Assembly: GCA_964556665.1 (NCBI GenBank)
Contig: CAZKXU010000012.1
Span: forward strand, 1 to 50,675
DNA length: 50,675 nt
Direction: 5' to 3'
Source of the DNA: CAZKXU01 sp964556665
GTDB taxonomy: Bacteria; Bdellovibrionota_C; UBA2361; CAZKXU01
Notes under the pieces: generated by a model
Database searches by the model: none
What the model saw: the letters and a program-made list of their open reading frames with translations, nothing else
Told to the model about the DNA's origin: nothing
Part shown: positions 17,032 through 26,144 of the stretch, piece after piece
Numbering within the stretch: the stretch's first letter is position 1
How the letters are laid out: every line of letters starts with the position of its first letter
Position numbers and translations under genes: made by a program

Positions 17032-18024
17032 TTGAACAAGCCAACTATACTCGTTACAGGCGCGGCCGGATATATAGGTTCAACAACTGCCCTACTTCTT
17101 AAGGAGCAAGGGTTTGGTGTTGTAATCGTAGATAATCTTAGTACCGGCTTTAAAGAGACTGCTGCCGCGCTGGCGCTCCCTTTTTTTGAGGGGGATGTTG
17201 GGGATGCAGAGCTTATAGCAAGAGTTGCTAAACTTCATACTCCTAGCGCCGCGGTGCATTTTGCGGCACACGCCTATGTCGGGGAGTCTGTAACAGATCC
17301 GGCCAAATATTATTCCAACAATGTCGTACAGAGTATGCGACTTTTCGGAGCTTTACTGGAGAACGGAATAAAGAAGATTGTCTTCTCATCAACCTGCGCT
17401 ACATACGGCATAGTTAACGAGCCGATTGCAGAAACCAACTCGCAGAACCCTATCAGCCCATACGGACGCTCTAAGCTCATGGTAGAGAATATTCTTAGTG
17501 ATTACAGCAAGGCCTACGACCTCTCTTATATAGCTTTCAGATATTTTAATGTCGCAGGTGCTCATCCATCCTTACTTGTTGGAGAACGCCACAATCCTGA
17601 AACACACCTTATCCCACGCGCCATCTTTGCAACTATGGGAAAGAAGGAGCTAGAGCTTTTCGGTACAGATTACCCGACACCAGACGGCTCCTGTATTAGG
17701 GACTATGTACATGTAGTAGATATTGCCTCAGCACATATCTTAGGGTTAGAGCATCTGCTTAACAACAAACCATCAGATCTCTATAATATCGGCACAGGCA
17801 CAGGCACCTCGGTTTTACAGGTAATAGAAGCAGTTCAATCGGTAAGCGGCAAAAAAGTTCCTTGGAAGGCGCACCCTAGACGTGCAGGAGATCCGCCTCT
17901 CTTAGTAGCAAGCTCTAAAAAGATTCAAAGCGAGCTTGGCTGGAAACCGCAGTACGGTTCGATCAATGCCATCGTTGAGTCCGCGTATAGGTGGTATGAG
18001 AAGCATCCGGAATTGATCTGTTAA
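17032..18024 (+). CDS. galE: UDP-glucose 4-epimerase
   Basis: Extended short-chain dehydrogenase that interconverts UDP-glucose and UDP-galactose. The NAD motif GAAGYIG (10-16), catalytic SSTCATYG (S119-T121) and YGRSK (Y144, K148), and GalE-specific segments FRYFNVAGA, DGSCIRDYVHVVDIA and GDPPLLVASS are present. The start is TTG at 17032 with a good GGAG site six to seven bases upstream. The length of 330 aa is typical. The gene converges on the 362-aa hypothetical gene; a REP-like palindrome fills the junction and may terminate both. Confidence 0.94.
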   Translation: MNKPTILVTGAAGYIGSTTALLLKEQGFGVVIVDNLSTGFKETAAALALPFFEGDVGDAELIARVAKLHTPSAAVHFAAHAYVGESVTDPAKYYSNNVVQSMRLFGALLENGIKKIVFSSTCATYGIVNEPIAETNSQNPISPYGRSKLMVENILSDYSKAYDLSYIAFRYFNVAGAHPSLLVGERHNPETHLIPRAIFATMGKKELELFGTDYPTPDGSCIRDYVHVVDIASAHILGLEHLLNNKPSDLYNIGTGTGTSVLQVIEAVQSVSGKKVPWKAHPRRAGDPPLLVASSKKIQSELGWKPQYGSINAIVESAYRWYEKHPELIC

Positions 18025-18044
18025 GGTGAAAATCAGAAAAGAAT

Positions 18045-18120
18045 ACTGGGACCGCGGGCTTCTAGCCCGCTACGCAGTGACTGCAGGCTCGTTTGCGGGC
18101 TGGAAGCCCGCGGGCCCAGT
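18045..18120. repeat. REP-like palindromic element, copy 1
   Basis: The arms 18045-18070 and 18095-18120 are 26-nt inverted repeats with 24 matches, running from ACTGGGACCGCGGGC to GCGGGCCCAGT around a 24-nt centre. Each arm also contains its own small GCGGGCT/AGCCCGC palindrome, so a cruciform or two nested hairpins can form. It sits exactly between convergent galE and the 362-aa gene, ending one base before the latter's stop. Confidence 0.85.
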
Positions 18121-19209
18121 TTACAGAACACTAGAATGCCCCGGCTGCAGAGTAAATTTGGGTCGTCCCAACTCATCCACTCCGATGGCATAGACTAATC
18201 TTCCACTTTCGATACTACGATCATAGTATTCAATTGGCAGGTGTACAGCTACCATATTACGATCTCCTGCCCATCTAGTGAGAGTAAAAGCTCCAGGAGC
18301 ATGGCTTCTTCCGTTAGTAATTCTAGAAAGATCCTCACCGATCTGACGAAGAAACTGATCTCTTAAAACGGACTCAGCGGATGTCTGGACCGGTGCAGAG
18401 TATCCATGCTGTGCAGATCTGCCAGGTCGGAGACGAAGCGCCGCAATCTGCGCCTCTTCTGACAACTCAGGATCTGGTAAAATTGCCTCTCTAGGACGGG
18501 CTGTTCCTCTATGCGAACGACTTGGAAACTCCACCTTCTCCTCAAACGCAGTACGAAATCCCTCTGCTGCACCAAACTGGATATGCCAGTCAAATGGCTT
18601 TGAATAATTATCTGCAGCATGAGTAAAAACTAGCTGTACCGGTGTATCTGCGGCATACTCCTCCACAGGAGTCGATCCAGGCCGCATACCACCATCAATA
18701 CCATCCCCTGCAAGCCTGCTACTCGCCTCCATAAGATGCTTTACCTTTGCCTCACCTGGCCGCTCTAAGCGAGACTCATCTATAGATCTTGGAAGGAGTG
18801 GGGTAGGATCTACTAATCCGTATTTTCCGGTTTCTCTGTTAACCAAACGTAAAGTAACCACTAATTCCTTGTCTTCCTCATTCTTATAATAACCTAAAGA
18901 AACTGTATATCCATGCGGCAAGCCCTCAAGCCATTGCTCAAGCTTTCTTATGCCCTGCACAAAACCAGAGTTCTCGAATCTTCTCTCTGCATCGTCTAAT
19001 GCCATTTGCAGAGCACCGGCGGAGCTGAAACGCATCGGATTAGCTCCAAGACCAGCTCCAATTTTTTCATCAAAAAGCACATCCACCCTTTCTGGGGATA
19101 AGATTTGTGGGAGTTCAAATTCTTGGGGGAAAGACACCGAAGGAAGGCTGGGTTCTACAACCGCTCTAGCCACTCCTGCGCCTGGTGTTTTTGGAGATTC
19201 AGGTTGCAC
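18121..19209 (-). CDS. Hypothetical protein, 362 aa
   Basis: Not recognised. A soluble-looking protein with a Pro/Glu-rich N-terminus, no signal peptide or membrane segment, many Arg/Glu pairs and a C-terminal stretch of alternating strand-like segments (NMVAVHLPIEYYD, RLVYAIGVDELGRPKFTL). ATG start at 19209. It lies alone on the minus strand between galE (convergent, REP element between) and the flippase-like gene, which reads toward it across a 76-nt gap. Its codon use resembles its neighbours. The role in the locus is unknown. Confidence 0.6.
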   Translation of the reverse strand: MQPESPKTPGAGVARAVVEPSLPSVSFPQEFELPQILSPERVDVLFDEKIGAGLGANPMRFSSAGALQMALDDAERRFENSGFVQGIRKLEQWLEGLPHGYTVSLGYYKNEEDKELVVTLRLVNRETGKYGLVDPTPLLPRSIDESRLERPGEAKVKHLMEASSRLAGDGIDGGMRPGSTPVEEYAADTPVQLVFTHAADNYSKPFDWHIQFGAAEGFRTAFEEKVEFPSRSHRGTARPREAILPDPELSEEAQIAALRLRPGRSAQHGYSAPVQTSAESVLRDQFLRQIGEDLSRITNGRSHAPGAFTLTRWAGDRNMVAVHLPIEYYDRSIESGRLVYAIGVDELGRPKFTLQPGHSSVL

Positions 19210-19285
19210 AGAATTATCTTACCACCTTCAACCTAACTAAGAAACAACCATCTTAATAGCACGACCTCGATTTTTATCAGCAATT

Positions 19286-20305
19286 TCAACAATTAACCGG
19301 TCGATATGTAAGGGCTGCAAGATTGAGGTTGTATTTAAGAAGTAGAAACGCCCCGTATCCTATAACCAATACAAACTGAAAAAGGTGGTTAACAATAGAG
19401 TATGTTACTGCTATCTCCTGATCGATACCGAAGATAGCAAAGCCGCCGATACAGCCTACCTGAAAGACCCCAAGAAAACCTGGAGCGCTCGGGGCGGCAA
19501 TTGCTAACGCCACCACTACTGAGATAGAGACTGCTAGAAGAAATGAGGGCGGGATGTTCACCATCAAAAGAAACAGATAGAAGAGTAGAAAAATACTCCC
19601 CCAAAGCAGGATCGAATAAAGGATGACCCTACCAAGATTAGTGATGCTTTTAAGCACTACTACACCCTCAAGTAAGTCACCTAGAAATTTATTAACCAGC
19701 GACTGAAGCTTAGGCCAAGGTAGAAATTTAAAAAACCACTCAACGACTGCAATGATTTTTTTGGGGAAAACTGCTCCTAAAATCATAAATATTAGAATTC
19801 CCACAGCCATAACAGTAAGAATTGTCGCACCTCTATATGCCCAATCAGGGATACCATCAAGAAAGAGGAGCATTCCGCCAAAGGAAAGGAGAACAACGCT
19901 TAGATCAAAAAAACGCTCCACAACAATCGATACAAAAGAGGTGGAGAATGAGTAGCGGCTATAACGTGTCATCAGATACGGCCGCACAAACTCCCCTGCC
20001 CTTAGCGGCAATACAAAAGTAGCGAAGTTTCCTAACATAAGGCAGTTAAATAAGTCCTTAAACTTTAAAGCGCCAAATTCAGGAAAAAAGTACCTCCATC
20101 TTTCCGCACGTAAAGCACAACTAATAATAAAAACGACAGTTGTAGGGAGAAGATAGTAGTAGTTAACCGCACCAAGGTGCTGAGACACGATACCCCAGTC
20201 AACACTCTGGTATAGCCAGAGCAGTAACCCAACACTTACGGATAAACTAAAGAGAAGCTTAATTTTAATGCGGCTGGGAGCTACTGTAGATTGGTTTAAT
20301 GTCAT
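19286..20305 (-). CDS. Lysylphosphatidylglycerol synthase TM-region / flippase-like integral membrane protein
   Basis: Integral inner-membrane protein of 339 aa with about eight hydrophobic segments. It belongs to the UPF0104/YbhN/AglD2 family, seen from LRAERWRYFF, GNFATFVLPLRAGEFVRPYL (the conserved Pro-Leu-Arg-Ala-Gly-Glu block), a central VVERFFDL and the C-terminal APSAPGFLGVFQVGCIGGF. Members translocate or modify lipid-linked substrates, often next to glycosyltransferases. Here it lacks any soluble synthetase domain. ATG start at 20305, divergent from the kinase-like gene to the right. Exact substrate unknown. Confidence 0.82.
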   Translation of the reverse strand: MTLNQSTVAPSRIKIKLLFSLSVSVGLLLWLYQSVDWGIVSQHLGAVNYYYLLPTTVVFIISCALRAERWRYFFPEFGALKFKDLFNCLMLGNFATFVLPLRAGEFVRPYLMTRYSRYSFSTSFVSIVVERFFDLSVVLLSFGGMLLFLDGIPDWAYRGATILTVMAVGILIFMILGAVFPKKIIAVVEWFFKFLPWPKLQSLVNKFLGDLLEGVVVLKSITNLGRVILYSILLWGSIFLLFYLFLLMVNIPPSFLLAVSISVVVALAIAAPSAPGFLGVFQVGCIGGFAIFGIDQEIAVTYSIVNHLFQFVLVIGYGAFLLLKYNLNLAALTYRPVNC

Positions 20306-20479
20306 TATAAATGTTGAATATACTATATATACAGAGGCGATACTAGATTGTGAATACAGCTCCGTTTAGCTATGGAAGCAGTGCTCAAAACTATAAAGTT
20401 CAGTATCCAGAACCTCCAAATAATTGACTAACTTACTAAGGTGTGGTTTAAACATCTTAGTAGTAATAGGAGTCTCCGC

Positions 20480-21673
20480 ATGGTTGTTTCAATAGGTACT
20501 GGGTTAGCAATTTCAGCTGATGTAGAAGCAGAGCTCTTTAAGCCTGAACGTAATGTATGGGCACCTACGGAAATAAGTTGGAAAGCAGTTACCGAAGGTC
20601 AAGAATTGGAGCGCCTTGGAGCGATTCTAAAGCAGTTTGACCTAAGTGGCGCTGCCGGCCCTTTTTCATTCTACGAAGTTAATCAGTCGCCTTACAATGC
20701 AAGAAATTTTAGAGTGGAATCTGCTGATGGAAGCCAGGCTTTCTGCCTGCGTGAAGGGATAGGATGGCGTTCTACTAAAACTGATGACATAGTGCTTGGT
20801 ATATATAGCCTCTACTCAGATCTACCCGCAAGTAAAATTACTATTCCGCAACAGCTTAATACTACCGGAGAGGTGCCATATGTAGATGGTCCAGCAAGAG
20901 GTGGAACAGGCAATTCGCGTTTTACCCTTTTCACCTGGATCGATGCAGATCACCGTTTTAGAGGGAGTGGAGATGAGGTACGAAGCTTCGCTCAGTCACT
21001 TAGTGCACTTCATACAGAGCTTCGCACTTTACGAACAGCTCCTCATCTATGTCTTGAGGCTGCTGCTCTCGCAAATAAAAATGTCCCTTTTCACAAACTT
21101 ATCGCACCTAGTAGTGTTGAGCAGATCTTCCGCCAGGTAGATGCTCTTGATGATACACATATAGAACTTAAACGGCTTGCACAGAAGACAAAAGAGTGTG
21201 TGCTTGCACTAGCTGCTTATGTAGGGAAGTGGTTTTCAGTCCGAGAATTAGAAGCCGATAGGCAATACATCCATGGAGACCCTATCCCCCAGGACATTCT
21301 AGTCCTGAAGGATGGCAAGATCGTTATCATAGACTTTGAGAAGCTTGATTTTCAGTCTGTATATCCGGAGATCGGGTACGCATTAAGCTCAGCTGTAACA
21401 CAGTCAGTTGAGCAAGACAGCAGAAGAGCGCTTCGTTTTCTTCGGGATGAATTTCTTGTGGAGTATTTTAGGGAAACAACTCTACCAAGAAATGACCACC
21501 TTACCCATCTTGGCGCACTAAACCGTGCTTTACAAAACTTTGTGGCAAGCTGGAGCGGATATTTAAAAAACCCTAATGATTCAAAAGCAAAGGAGATTCA
21601 ACTTCCTAAGCTCCCCGGATACCTCCTAGCTGTAATTGAGACACAGAAGATATTTGAGGGGCTAAGTAGGTAA
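20480..21673 (+). CDS. Aminoglycoside-phosphotransferase-like kinase
   Basis: APH/choline-kinase-fold protein of 397 aa. The Brenner motif reads HGDPIPQD (H265-D272), with catalytic D267; the Mg-binding Asn at the end of HGDxxxxN is replaced by Asp (D272). The later metal motif IIDFEK (D285) is intact. Such kinases in surface-glycan loci often phosphorylate sugars or lipid carriers; the substrate here is not evident. The frame can begin at a GTG (20441), but ATG at 20480 has AGGAG seven bases upstream and is preferred. A REP element follows the stop by nine bases. Confidence 0.75.
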   Translation: MVVSIGTGLAISADVEAELFKPERNVWAPTEISWKAVTEGQELERLGAILKQFDLSGAAGPFSFYEVNQSPYNARNFRVESADGSQAFCLREGIGWRSTKTDDIVLGIYSLYSDLPASKITIPQQLNTTGEVPYVDGPARGGTGNSRFTLFTWIDADHRFRGSGDEVRSFAQSLSALHTELRTLRTAPHLCLEAAALANKNVPFHKLIAPSSVEQIFRQVDALDDTHIELKRLAQKTKECVLALAAYVGKWFSVRELEADRQYIHGDPIPQDILVLKDGKIVIIDFEKLDFQSVYPEIGYALSSAVTQSVEQDSRRALRFLRDEFLVEYFRETTLPRNDHLTHLGALNRALQNFVASWSGYLKNPNDSKAKEIQLPKLPGYLLAVIETQKIFEGLSR

Positions 21674-21682
21674 AATGTTCTT

Positions 21683-21758
21683 TACCGGGACCGGGCTTCC
21701 AGCCCGCTACGGACTATCAGCAAATTCGTTTGCGGGCTGGAAGTCCGCGGTCCCAGTA
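21683..21758. repeat. REP-like palindromic element, copy 2
   Basis: It runs from TACCGGGACCGGGCTTCC to GGTCCCAGTA and is clearly related to copy 1. The left arm has lost the central CG, so pairing is imperfect. The centre TTCGTTTGCGGGCTGGAAG is shared with copy 1. It lies between two co-directional genes; the rest of the 197-nt gap is AT-rich. Confidence 0.8.
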
Positions 21759-21870
21759 ATGTAAATGACTAGTATTATCTCCCAACTTTTAAGTCGCTAG
21801 ATTTCTTGAAAATTCCTTTAAAATAATATAAACTTCGTAGGTTTAAAGCGTACTGCTAACAGGCAAAACC

Positions 21871-22893
21871 ATGAAAAATCTCTTCAAAAACAAAACCGTA
21901 TTAATCACCGGAGGAGCCGGTGCTTTTGGTCAGAAATTCATCACCTCTCTCAAGGACAGTGGGGTAGCACGTGTCATTGTTCTCTCTAGAGATGAGATGA
22001 AGCATGCCGCCTTAAAAAGGCTGCCGCAGTTTAAGGAGTGCATGAGCTTTCTTGATTTCAGGATAGGTGATGTTACCCGCCCTTCAGATCTTGAATTAGT
22101 CTTACCAAGCGCTGATATTGTAATTCACTCCGCAGCGATGAAACATCTTCCTGAATGTGAAGCCAATGTGATGGCAAGTACTACTGTAAATGTAACTGGA
22201 ACTGAGAATGTAGTGCGCGCATTCCTGAGATCAAATGCAAAAGATCTAGTCTTTCTTTCGACTGATAAATCTCCGTCCGCATCTTCGGTATACGGGGCAC
22301 AGAAGTACATAGGTGAGAAACTTGTTACAGAGGCAGCACGGCTTGCCGGTACTGGGAAGCGCGCCTTCACGCTCCGTTATTCAAATGTAATAGACAGCAC
22401 CGGATCGGTCTTTAATCTATTTTCAGGAATCCTCAGCGCCGGCCGCGAAGCAACAGTAAACGGCTCTAACACACAACGCGGATTTGTTACACAGGATGCA
22501 GTTTGCTCTCAGCTCACCGAATACCTTGCACATGCAAAGGGCGGCGAGGTGTTTGTATTTAGACCTGTAGTAATCAATATCGCAGAGCTAGCAACTACCA
22601 TGCAGAGTATTATCGGCAAAGGCAGCGTCGTGGTCAAAAATACACTTGGAACAGGTTGGGAAAAGGAGTCAGGAACACTTGTAATGCCAGAAGAAGCAGC
22701 GTTAGCTAAGTCACCAAACTGGTTAAGCAGTGATCATTCGGTAGTACTAGATTTTTTAAACCGACATGCTGAGGCAGCAGCAGCAAAACTCGGAGCAGAC
22801 AACAGCTACACTCTCCAAGACTGTCCTGTGCTTAACGGCGAGAAGTTAAAACAGTTCTTAGTTCCGGTAATGAGAGCAGCATCAATTATTTAA
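21871..22893 (+). CDS. UDP-GlcNAc 4,6-dehydratase-like SDR (CapE/WbjB/PseB type)
   Basis: Soluble extended SDR of the polysaccharide biosynthesis CapD-type family, 340 aa. The NAD motif GGAGAFG (14-20), HSAAMKHLPECE (the AAxKHxP signature), STDKS (T131-D132-K133) and YxxxK (Y141, K145) agree with inverting dehydratases, where Lys replaces the usual third residue. It probably removes water from UDP-GlcNAc to give a 4-keto-6-deoxy sugar, possibly with C5 epimerisation as in CapE/WbjB. It heads a four-gene run (12-nt gap to the next gene, then two one-base overlaps) and is followed later by a WecB-like epimerase, consistent with a UDP-6-deoxy-L-HexNAc pathway. Confidence 0.82.
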   Translation: MKNLFKNKTVLITGGAGAFGQKFITSLKDSGVARVIVLSRDEMKHAALKRLPQFKECMSFLDFRIGDVTRPSDLELVLPSADIVIHSAAMKHLPECEANVMASTTVNVTGTENVVRAFLRSNAKDLVFLSTDKSPSASSVYGAQKYIGEKLVTEAARLAGTGKRAFTLRYSNVIDSTGSVFNLFSGILSAGREATVNGSNTQRGFVTQDAVCSQLTEYLAHAKGGEVFVFRPVVINIAELATTMQSIIGKGSVVVKNTLGTGWEKESGTLVMPEEAALAKSPNWLSSDHSVVLDFLNRHAEAAAAKLGADNSYTLQDCPVLNGEKLKQFLVPVMRAASII

Positions 22894-22905
22894 GGTAATA
22901 GTTCT

Positions 22906-24390
22906 ATGTTTAAAAGAAAGATTAATCTAACCCCTAATCAGGTGCGTGTAGTGTATGACAGTACAGTCGCTGTAATAGCTGCCTCACTTGTTTACACCTA
23001 TTTAAATATCTTCTTAGGTCTTCCGGTTTCAAAGATATTGTTTTTAAGCCCATTGCCGTTATTCCTTTTTAATCTCGCCTTCGGCATCTTCTCACGGCTA
23101 AGGGTTGGCTCCGGACTTATTAAGGCTCCGGCACTCGCTCTATCTATAAGCTTGAGCGCAGCGCTGCTTGCGCTGCTGGGCACAGGCGCACATGCCGCAA
23201 TTCTTTGGAGCGTACTTGTATTCGCGCCGATTATACTGCCTCGTGTTTTTCTTAATCTCAATACAAGACTGAAAACCGATTTTATTAGCAGTACTATTAA
23301 ACAACGCGGCCCGGTACTTGTAGTTGGTGGCGGAGGCTATATCGGCACTCATGTAGTCGAGCAATTACTTAAAAACGGCTTCCCGGTACGAATCCTTGAC
23401 CGGTTTATTTACTCAAAAAAGCCTATCCAGGAATTCCTATCAGACCCTCGTTTTGAATATATAGAAGGAGATATTACTGACATAATGAAGCTCTCAACCG
23501 CAATGAGTGGGGTTTCTGCGGTAGTTCATCTAGGCGGCTTAGTTGGAGATCCGGCCTGCTCTGTCGACCCTGCCTTTACCCGACATGCCAATGTAATCTC
23601 CACTAGAATGCTAAAGGAGGTAGCAATATCGCTTGGCATCCCACGCTTTGTATTCGCTTCAAGCTGCTCAGTTTACGGATCAAATGAGAAAGAGGTTGAT
23701 GAAACAAGTGATTTAAACCCAGTTTCTTTATACGCCCAAACTAAAATTGATAGTGAGAAAGAGCTTCTCTCCTGTGTTGATGAGAGCTTCTGTCTAACAA
23801 TCCTAAGATTCGCTACGGTATTCGGATACTCACGCAGACCAAGGTTCGATCTTGTAGCAAATCTCTTCACTGCTCAGGCGATGAATGAGGGACGTATTAC
23901 GGTAATTGGCTCAAACCAGTGGCGGCCTTTTGTGCATGTTCGTGATCTGGCATTAGCAATTGTAAAAGTTCTTAAGGCGCCATCAGATAAAGTCAGCGGC
24001 CAGATCTTCAATGTAGGAGACTCAAGGCTTAACCTTACTATAGGTCAGTTAGCAGAACGGGTTCAAAAGGTAGTATCAAAAGAACGAGCCGTAGAGTTAG
24101 CAACAAAGGAGAATATTGAGGATAGAAGAAACTACTTTGTTTCCTTTAACAAAATCAAAAAAGTACTGGGCTTTGAGGCCGTAATGACAATAGAGTCCGG
24201 AGTAGAGGAGCTCGTTGATGCTTTTAAACGTGGTGAGTTCACAAATTACCGCGAGGCTCACTACAGTAATCTTGAAATGACAAAGATTGCACTGCGCGAT
24301 TTTAGAGATCCGCTGCAGAGCTCCAGGCTATACCATCCATTAGCAGAGGAGACTAATACAGTTGAGCAGCCTAAGGCGGCTAATAGTTAA
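22906..24390 (+). CDS. Membrane-anchored NAD-dependent sugar epimerase/dehydratase
   Basis: 494 aa. The first 130 residues hold about four hydrophobic segments (near 18-38, 42-64, 72-92 and 97-114), resembling the membrane part of FlaA1/CapD proteins. They are joined to an extended SDR whose NAD motif is GGGGYIG (141-147) and whose catalytic residues are SSCSVYG and YAQTK (Y276, K280). The SDR itself looks GalE/WcaG-like (VVHLGGLVGDPACSVDP, FVHVRDLA), not CapD-like. It is probably a nucleotide-sugar epimerase or dehydratase at the cytoplasmic membrane face. It overlaps the following glycosyltransferase by one base. Confidence 0.78.
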   Translation: MFKRKINLTPNQVRVVYDSTVAVIAASLVYTYLNIFLGLPVSKILFLSPLPLFLFNLAFGIFSRLRVGSGLIKAPALALSISLSAALLALLGTGAHAAILWSVLVFAPIILPRVFLNLNTRLKTDFISSTIKQRGPVLVVGGGGYIGTHVVEQLLKNGFPVRILDRFIYSKKPIQEFLSDPRFEYIEGDITDIMKLSTAMSGVSAVVHLGGLVGDPACSVDPAFTRHANVISTRMLKEVAISLGIPRFVFASSCSVYGSNEKEVDETSDLNPVSLYAQTKIDSEKELLSCVDESFCLTILRFATVFGYSRRPRFDLVANLFTAQAMNEGRITVIGSNQWRPFVHVRDLALAIVKVLKAPSDKVSGQIFNVGDSRLNLTIGQLAERVQKVVSKERAVELATKENIEDRRNYFVSFNKIKKVLGFEAVMTIESGVEELVDAFKRGEFTNYREAHYSNLEMTKIALRDFRDPLQSSRLYHPLAEETNTVEQPKAANS

Positions 24391-25130
24391 TGAAAGAGCT
24401 AGCTATCATCATACCGATGTATAATGAGGAGGCTAATGCCGAACGGTGCATACGTGAGATCAGCAAGGTATTAACAGACAAACTTCCAGGCACAAAACTT
24501 CTAGTCGTAAATGATGGAAGCCGTGATCGAACCGGCCTTATACTTGAGAGTCTGAGTAAGGAATCCCTGCCCTACTGGCATATAGCGCACACACCAAACC
24601 GCGGGTATGGCGGCGCATTAAAAGCAGGCATGGAGGAGGCTCTCCAAAAGGGTTATGTTTATGGCCTATTCATGGACTCCGATCTAACAAACGACCCGGC
24701 CTTAATACCTGTGTTTGCTGAGCTTCTTAAGACTGGAGAGTACGATCTCATAAAGGCTTCTCGCTATGTTAAGGGAGGCGGAATGGAGGGCGTACCACCT
24801 TACCGCATGGCTTTTACAATTGTAGGTAATTGGGTGGCTTCCCTCATGTTTAGAATGGGAATAAACGACTGCACCAATGGCTTTCATGCCGCGCGTTTAG
24901 ATATGATCGCCAATGAAACATACCATGAGCGTGGATTTGCCTTTCTGCTTGAGGAACTTTATTACCTAAAACGAGCTGGAGCTCGGACTAAAGAGATACC
25001 TTACACCTTAACGGCTCGTAAAGATGGAGAGGGCGCCTCCAAATTTTGCTATACAATCCCGGTACTATGGAACTACTTTAAGTATGCACTTAAGGCTGTC
25101 TGTGTTTTTTCTGCTCCGCGGAGAAGTTAA
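24390..25130 (+). CDS. Glycosyltransferase family 2 (DPM1-like)
   Basis: Soluble GT-A glycosyltransferase of 246 aa. IIPMYNEEANAERCI at the N-terminus, VVNDGSRDRT, NRGYGGALKAGMEEA and the metal-binding MDSD (DxD-like) are standard for the dolichyl-phosphate-mannose-synthase-like branch. It has no C-terminal membrane segments, unlike the second GT2 at 40061. Start and stop overlap both neighbours by one base, so it is co-translated with the membrane SDR and the RmlD-like reductase. Donor and acceptor are unknown; many relatives use a polyprenyl phosphate acceptor. Confidence 0.85.
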   Translation: MKELAIIIPMYNEEANAERCIREISKVLTDKLPGTKLLVVNDGSRDRTGLILESLSKESLPYWHIAHTPNRGYGGALKAGMEEALQKGYVYGLFMDSDLTNDPALIPVFAELLKTGEYDLIKASRYVKGGGMEGVPPYRMAFTIVGNWVASLMFRMGINDCTNGFHAARLDMIANETYHERGFAFLLEELYYLKRAGARTKEIPYTLTARKDGEGASKFCYTIPVLWNYFKYALKAVCVFSAPRRS

Positions 25131-25942
25131 TGGAAAGAGTCGTCATTTTTGGCGCAAAGGGAATGTTAGGGCATGCAGTCTGCTCCTACCTTTCTCATAA
25201 AGGTTATGAAATTCAGTATCTCAGCAAAAGCGAGTTTGACATATCAAAAGAATCTCATGAAAAAATTAGAAATTTCATCAGGCGTGGTGACTATGTCATA
25301 AACTGCTCTGCTGTCCTGAAATCTGTCATGGCAAAGCTAACGCCCGAGGATTTATTTAGAGTTAATGCTGTTTTTCCCATCAATCTTGGACTTCTTTGCA
25401 GATCTATTGGCGCAAAATTATTCCACATCACTACTGATGGAGTCTTTGATGGTGCAAAGGGCAGCTATTCAGAGGAAGATCTAATTAACCCACAAGATCT
25501 TTACGCCTTCTCCAAGTCCGCAGGAGAAGCTGCAGATGCCATGATCTTTAGAACCTCCGTAATTGGGGAGGAGATTTCAGAAGGACGCTCCTTATTGTCC
25601 TGGGCAATGAGCCAACGAGGAAAATCTATAAATGGATATACAAACCATCTCTGGAATGGAATTACCACTTTAGAGCTAGCTAAGGTAATAGAAACGGTGA
25701 TTAGTACTGAGTTATATGCTAAAGGGCTTTATCACCTGCATTCACCGGACAAAGCATCGAAGTATGAGCTGCTATCGACTATCAATCAGATCTATTCCTT
25801 AGGGCTAGTAATTACCCCATCCAATGCAGAGAGAGCCTGCGACTATACTCTACGTACATGCCGTAAATTGAGCACAAAGCTCATTACTAAAAGTATATCC
25901 TCACAGATTCAAGAGATGCGAAGCTTCTTTGCGGGAATCTAG
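25130..25942 (+). CDS. dTDP-4-dehydrorhamnose reductase-like SDR
   Basis: RmlD-family SDR of 270 aa, reducing a 4-keto nucleotide sugar. The NAD(P) motif GAKGMLG (8-14), TTDGVFDG (101-108, usual form STDYVFDG) and YAFSK (Y125, K129) are visible. No RmlA, B or C gene is present in the window, so rhamnose synthesis here is unlikely. The neighbouring 4,6-dehydratase-like enzyme and the WecB-like epimerase suggest it acts as the 4-reductase of a UDP-L-6-deoxy-HexNAc pathway, as WbvR-type enzymes do (inference). It is the last gene of its operon. A compound REP element follows. Confidence 0.8.
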   Translation: MERVVIFGAKGMLGHAVCSYLSHKGYEIQYLSKSEFDISKESHEKIRNFIRRGDYVINCSAVLKSVMAKLTPEDLFRVNAVFPINLGLLCRSIGAKLFHITTDGVFDGAKGSYSEEDLINPQDLYAFSKSAGEAADAMIFRTSVIGEEISEGRSLLSWAMSQRGKSINGYTNHLWNGITTLELAKVIETVISTELYAKGLYHLHSPDKASKYELLSTINQIYSLGLVITPSNAERACDYTLRTCRKLSTKLITKSISSQIQEMRSFFAGI

Positions 25943-25967
25943 AGCAGTGTAATATGAATTGTTTCTT

Positions 25968-26133
25968 TACTGGGACCGCGGGCATCTTGCCCGCAACAAA
26001 ATGCCTGCTAATTCGTTTGCGGGCTGGACCACGCTTTGCGTGGACTTGCTGAAGCTTGCTTCGCAAGCATTTATCTTACGCTGCCTGGTAGCAGTGCGAA
26101 AGCACTGCCCAGGCGCGTCCCGCATTCCCAGTA
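25968..26133. repeat. Compound REP-like element, copy 3 (long form)
   Basis: It starts TACTGGGACCGCGGGC and ends GCATTCCCAGTA. Between the usual ends lies an extra block holding several small hairpins (CCACGC-TTT-GCGTGG, GCTTGC-TTC-GCAAGC, CAGTGC-GAAA-GCACTG). The part 26026-26081 recurs almost unchanged at 45624-45679, and CCCAGGCGCGTCCCGC recurs at 45694-45709. It separates two convergent genes and ends 11 nt before the methyltransferase stop codon. Confidence 0.8.
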
Positions 26134-26144
26134 TGGATATAACT

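Noticed and set aside
25130..25942. Assignment as rhamnose gene rmlD
   Set aside because: No rmlA, rmlB or rmlC in the window, and the STDYVFDG motif is altered to TTDGVFDG.
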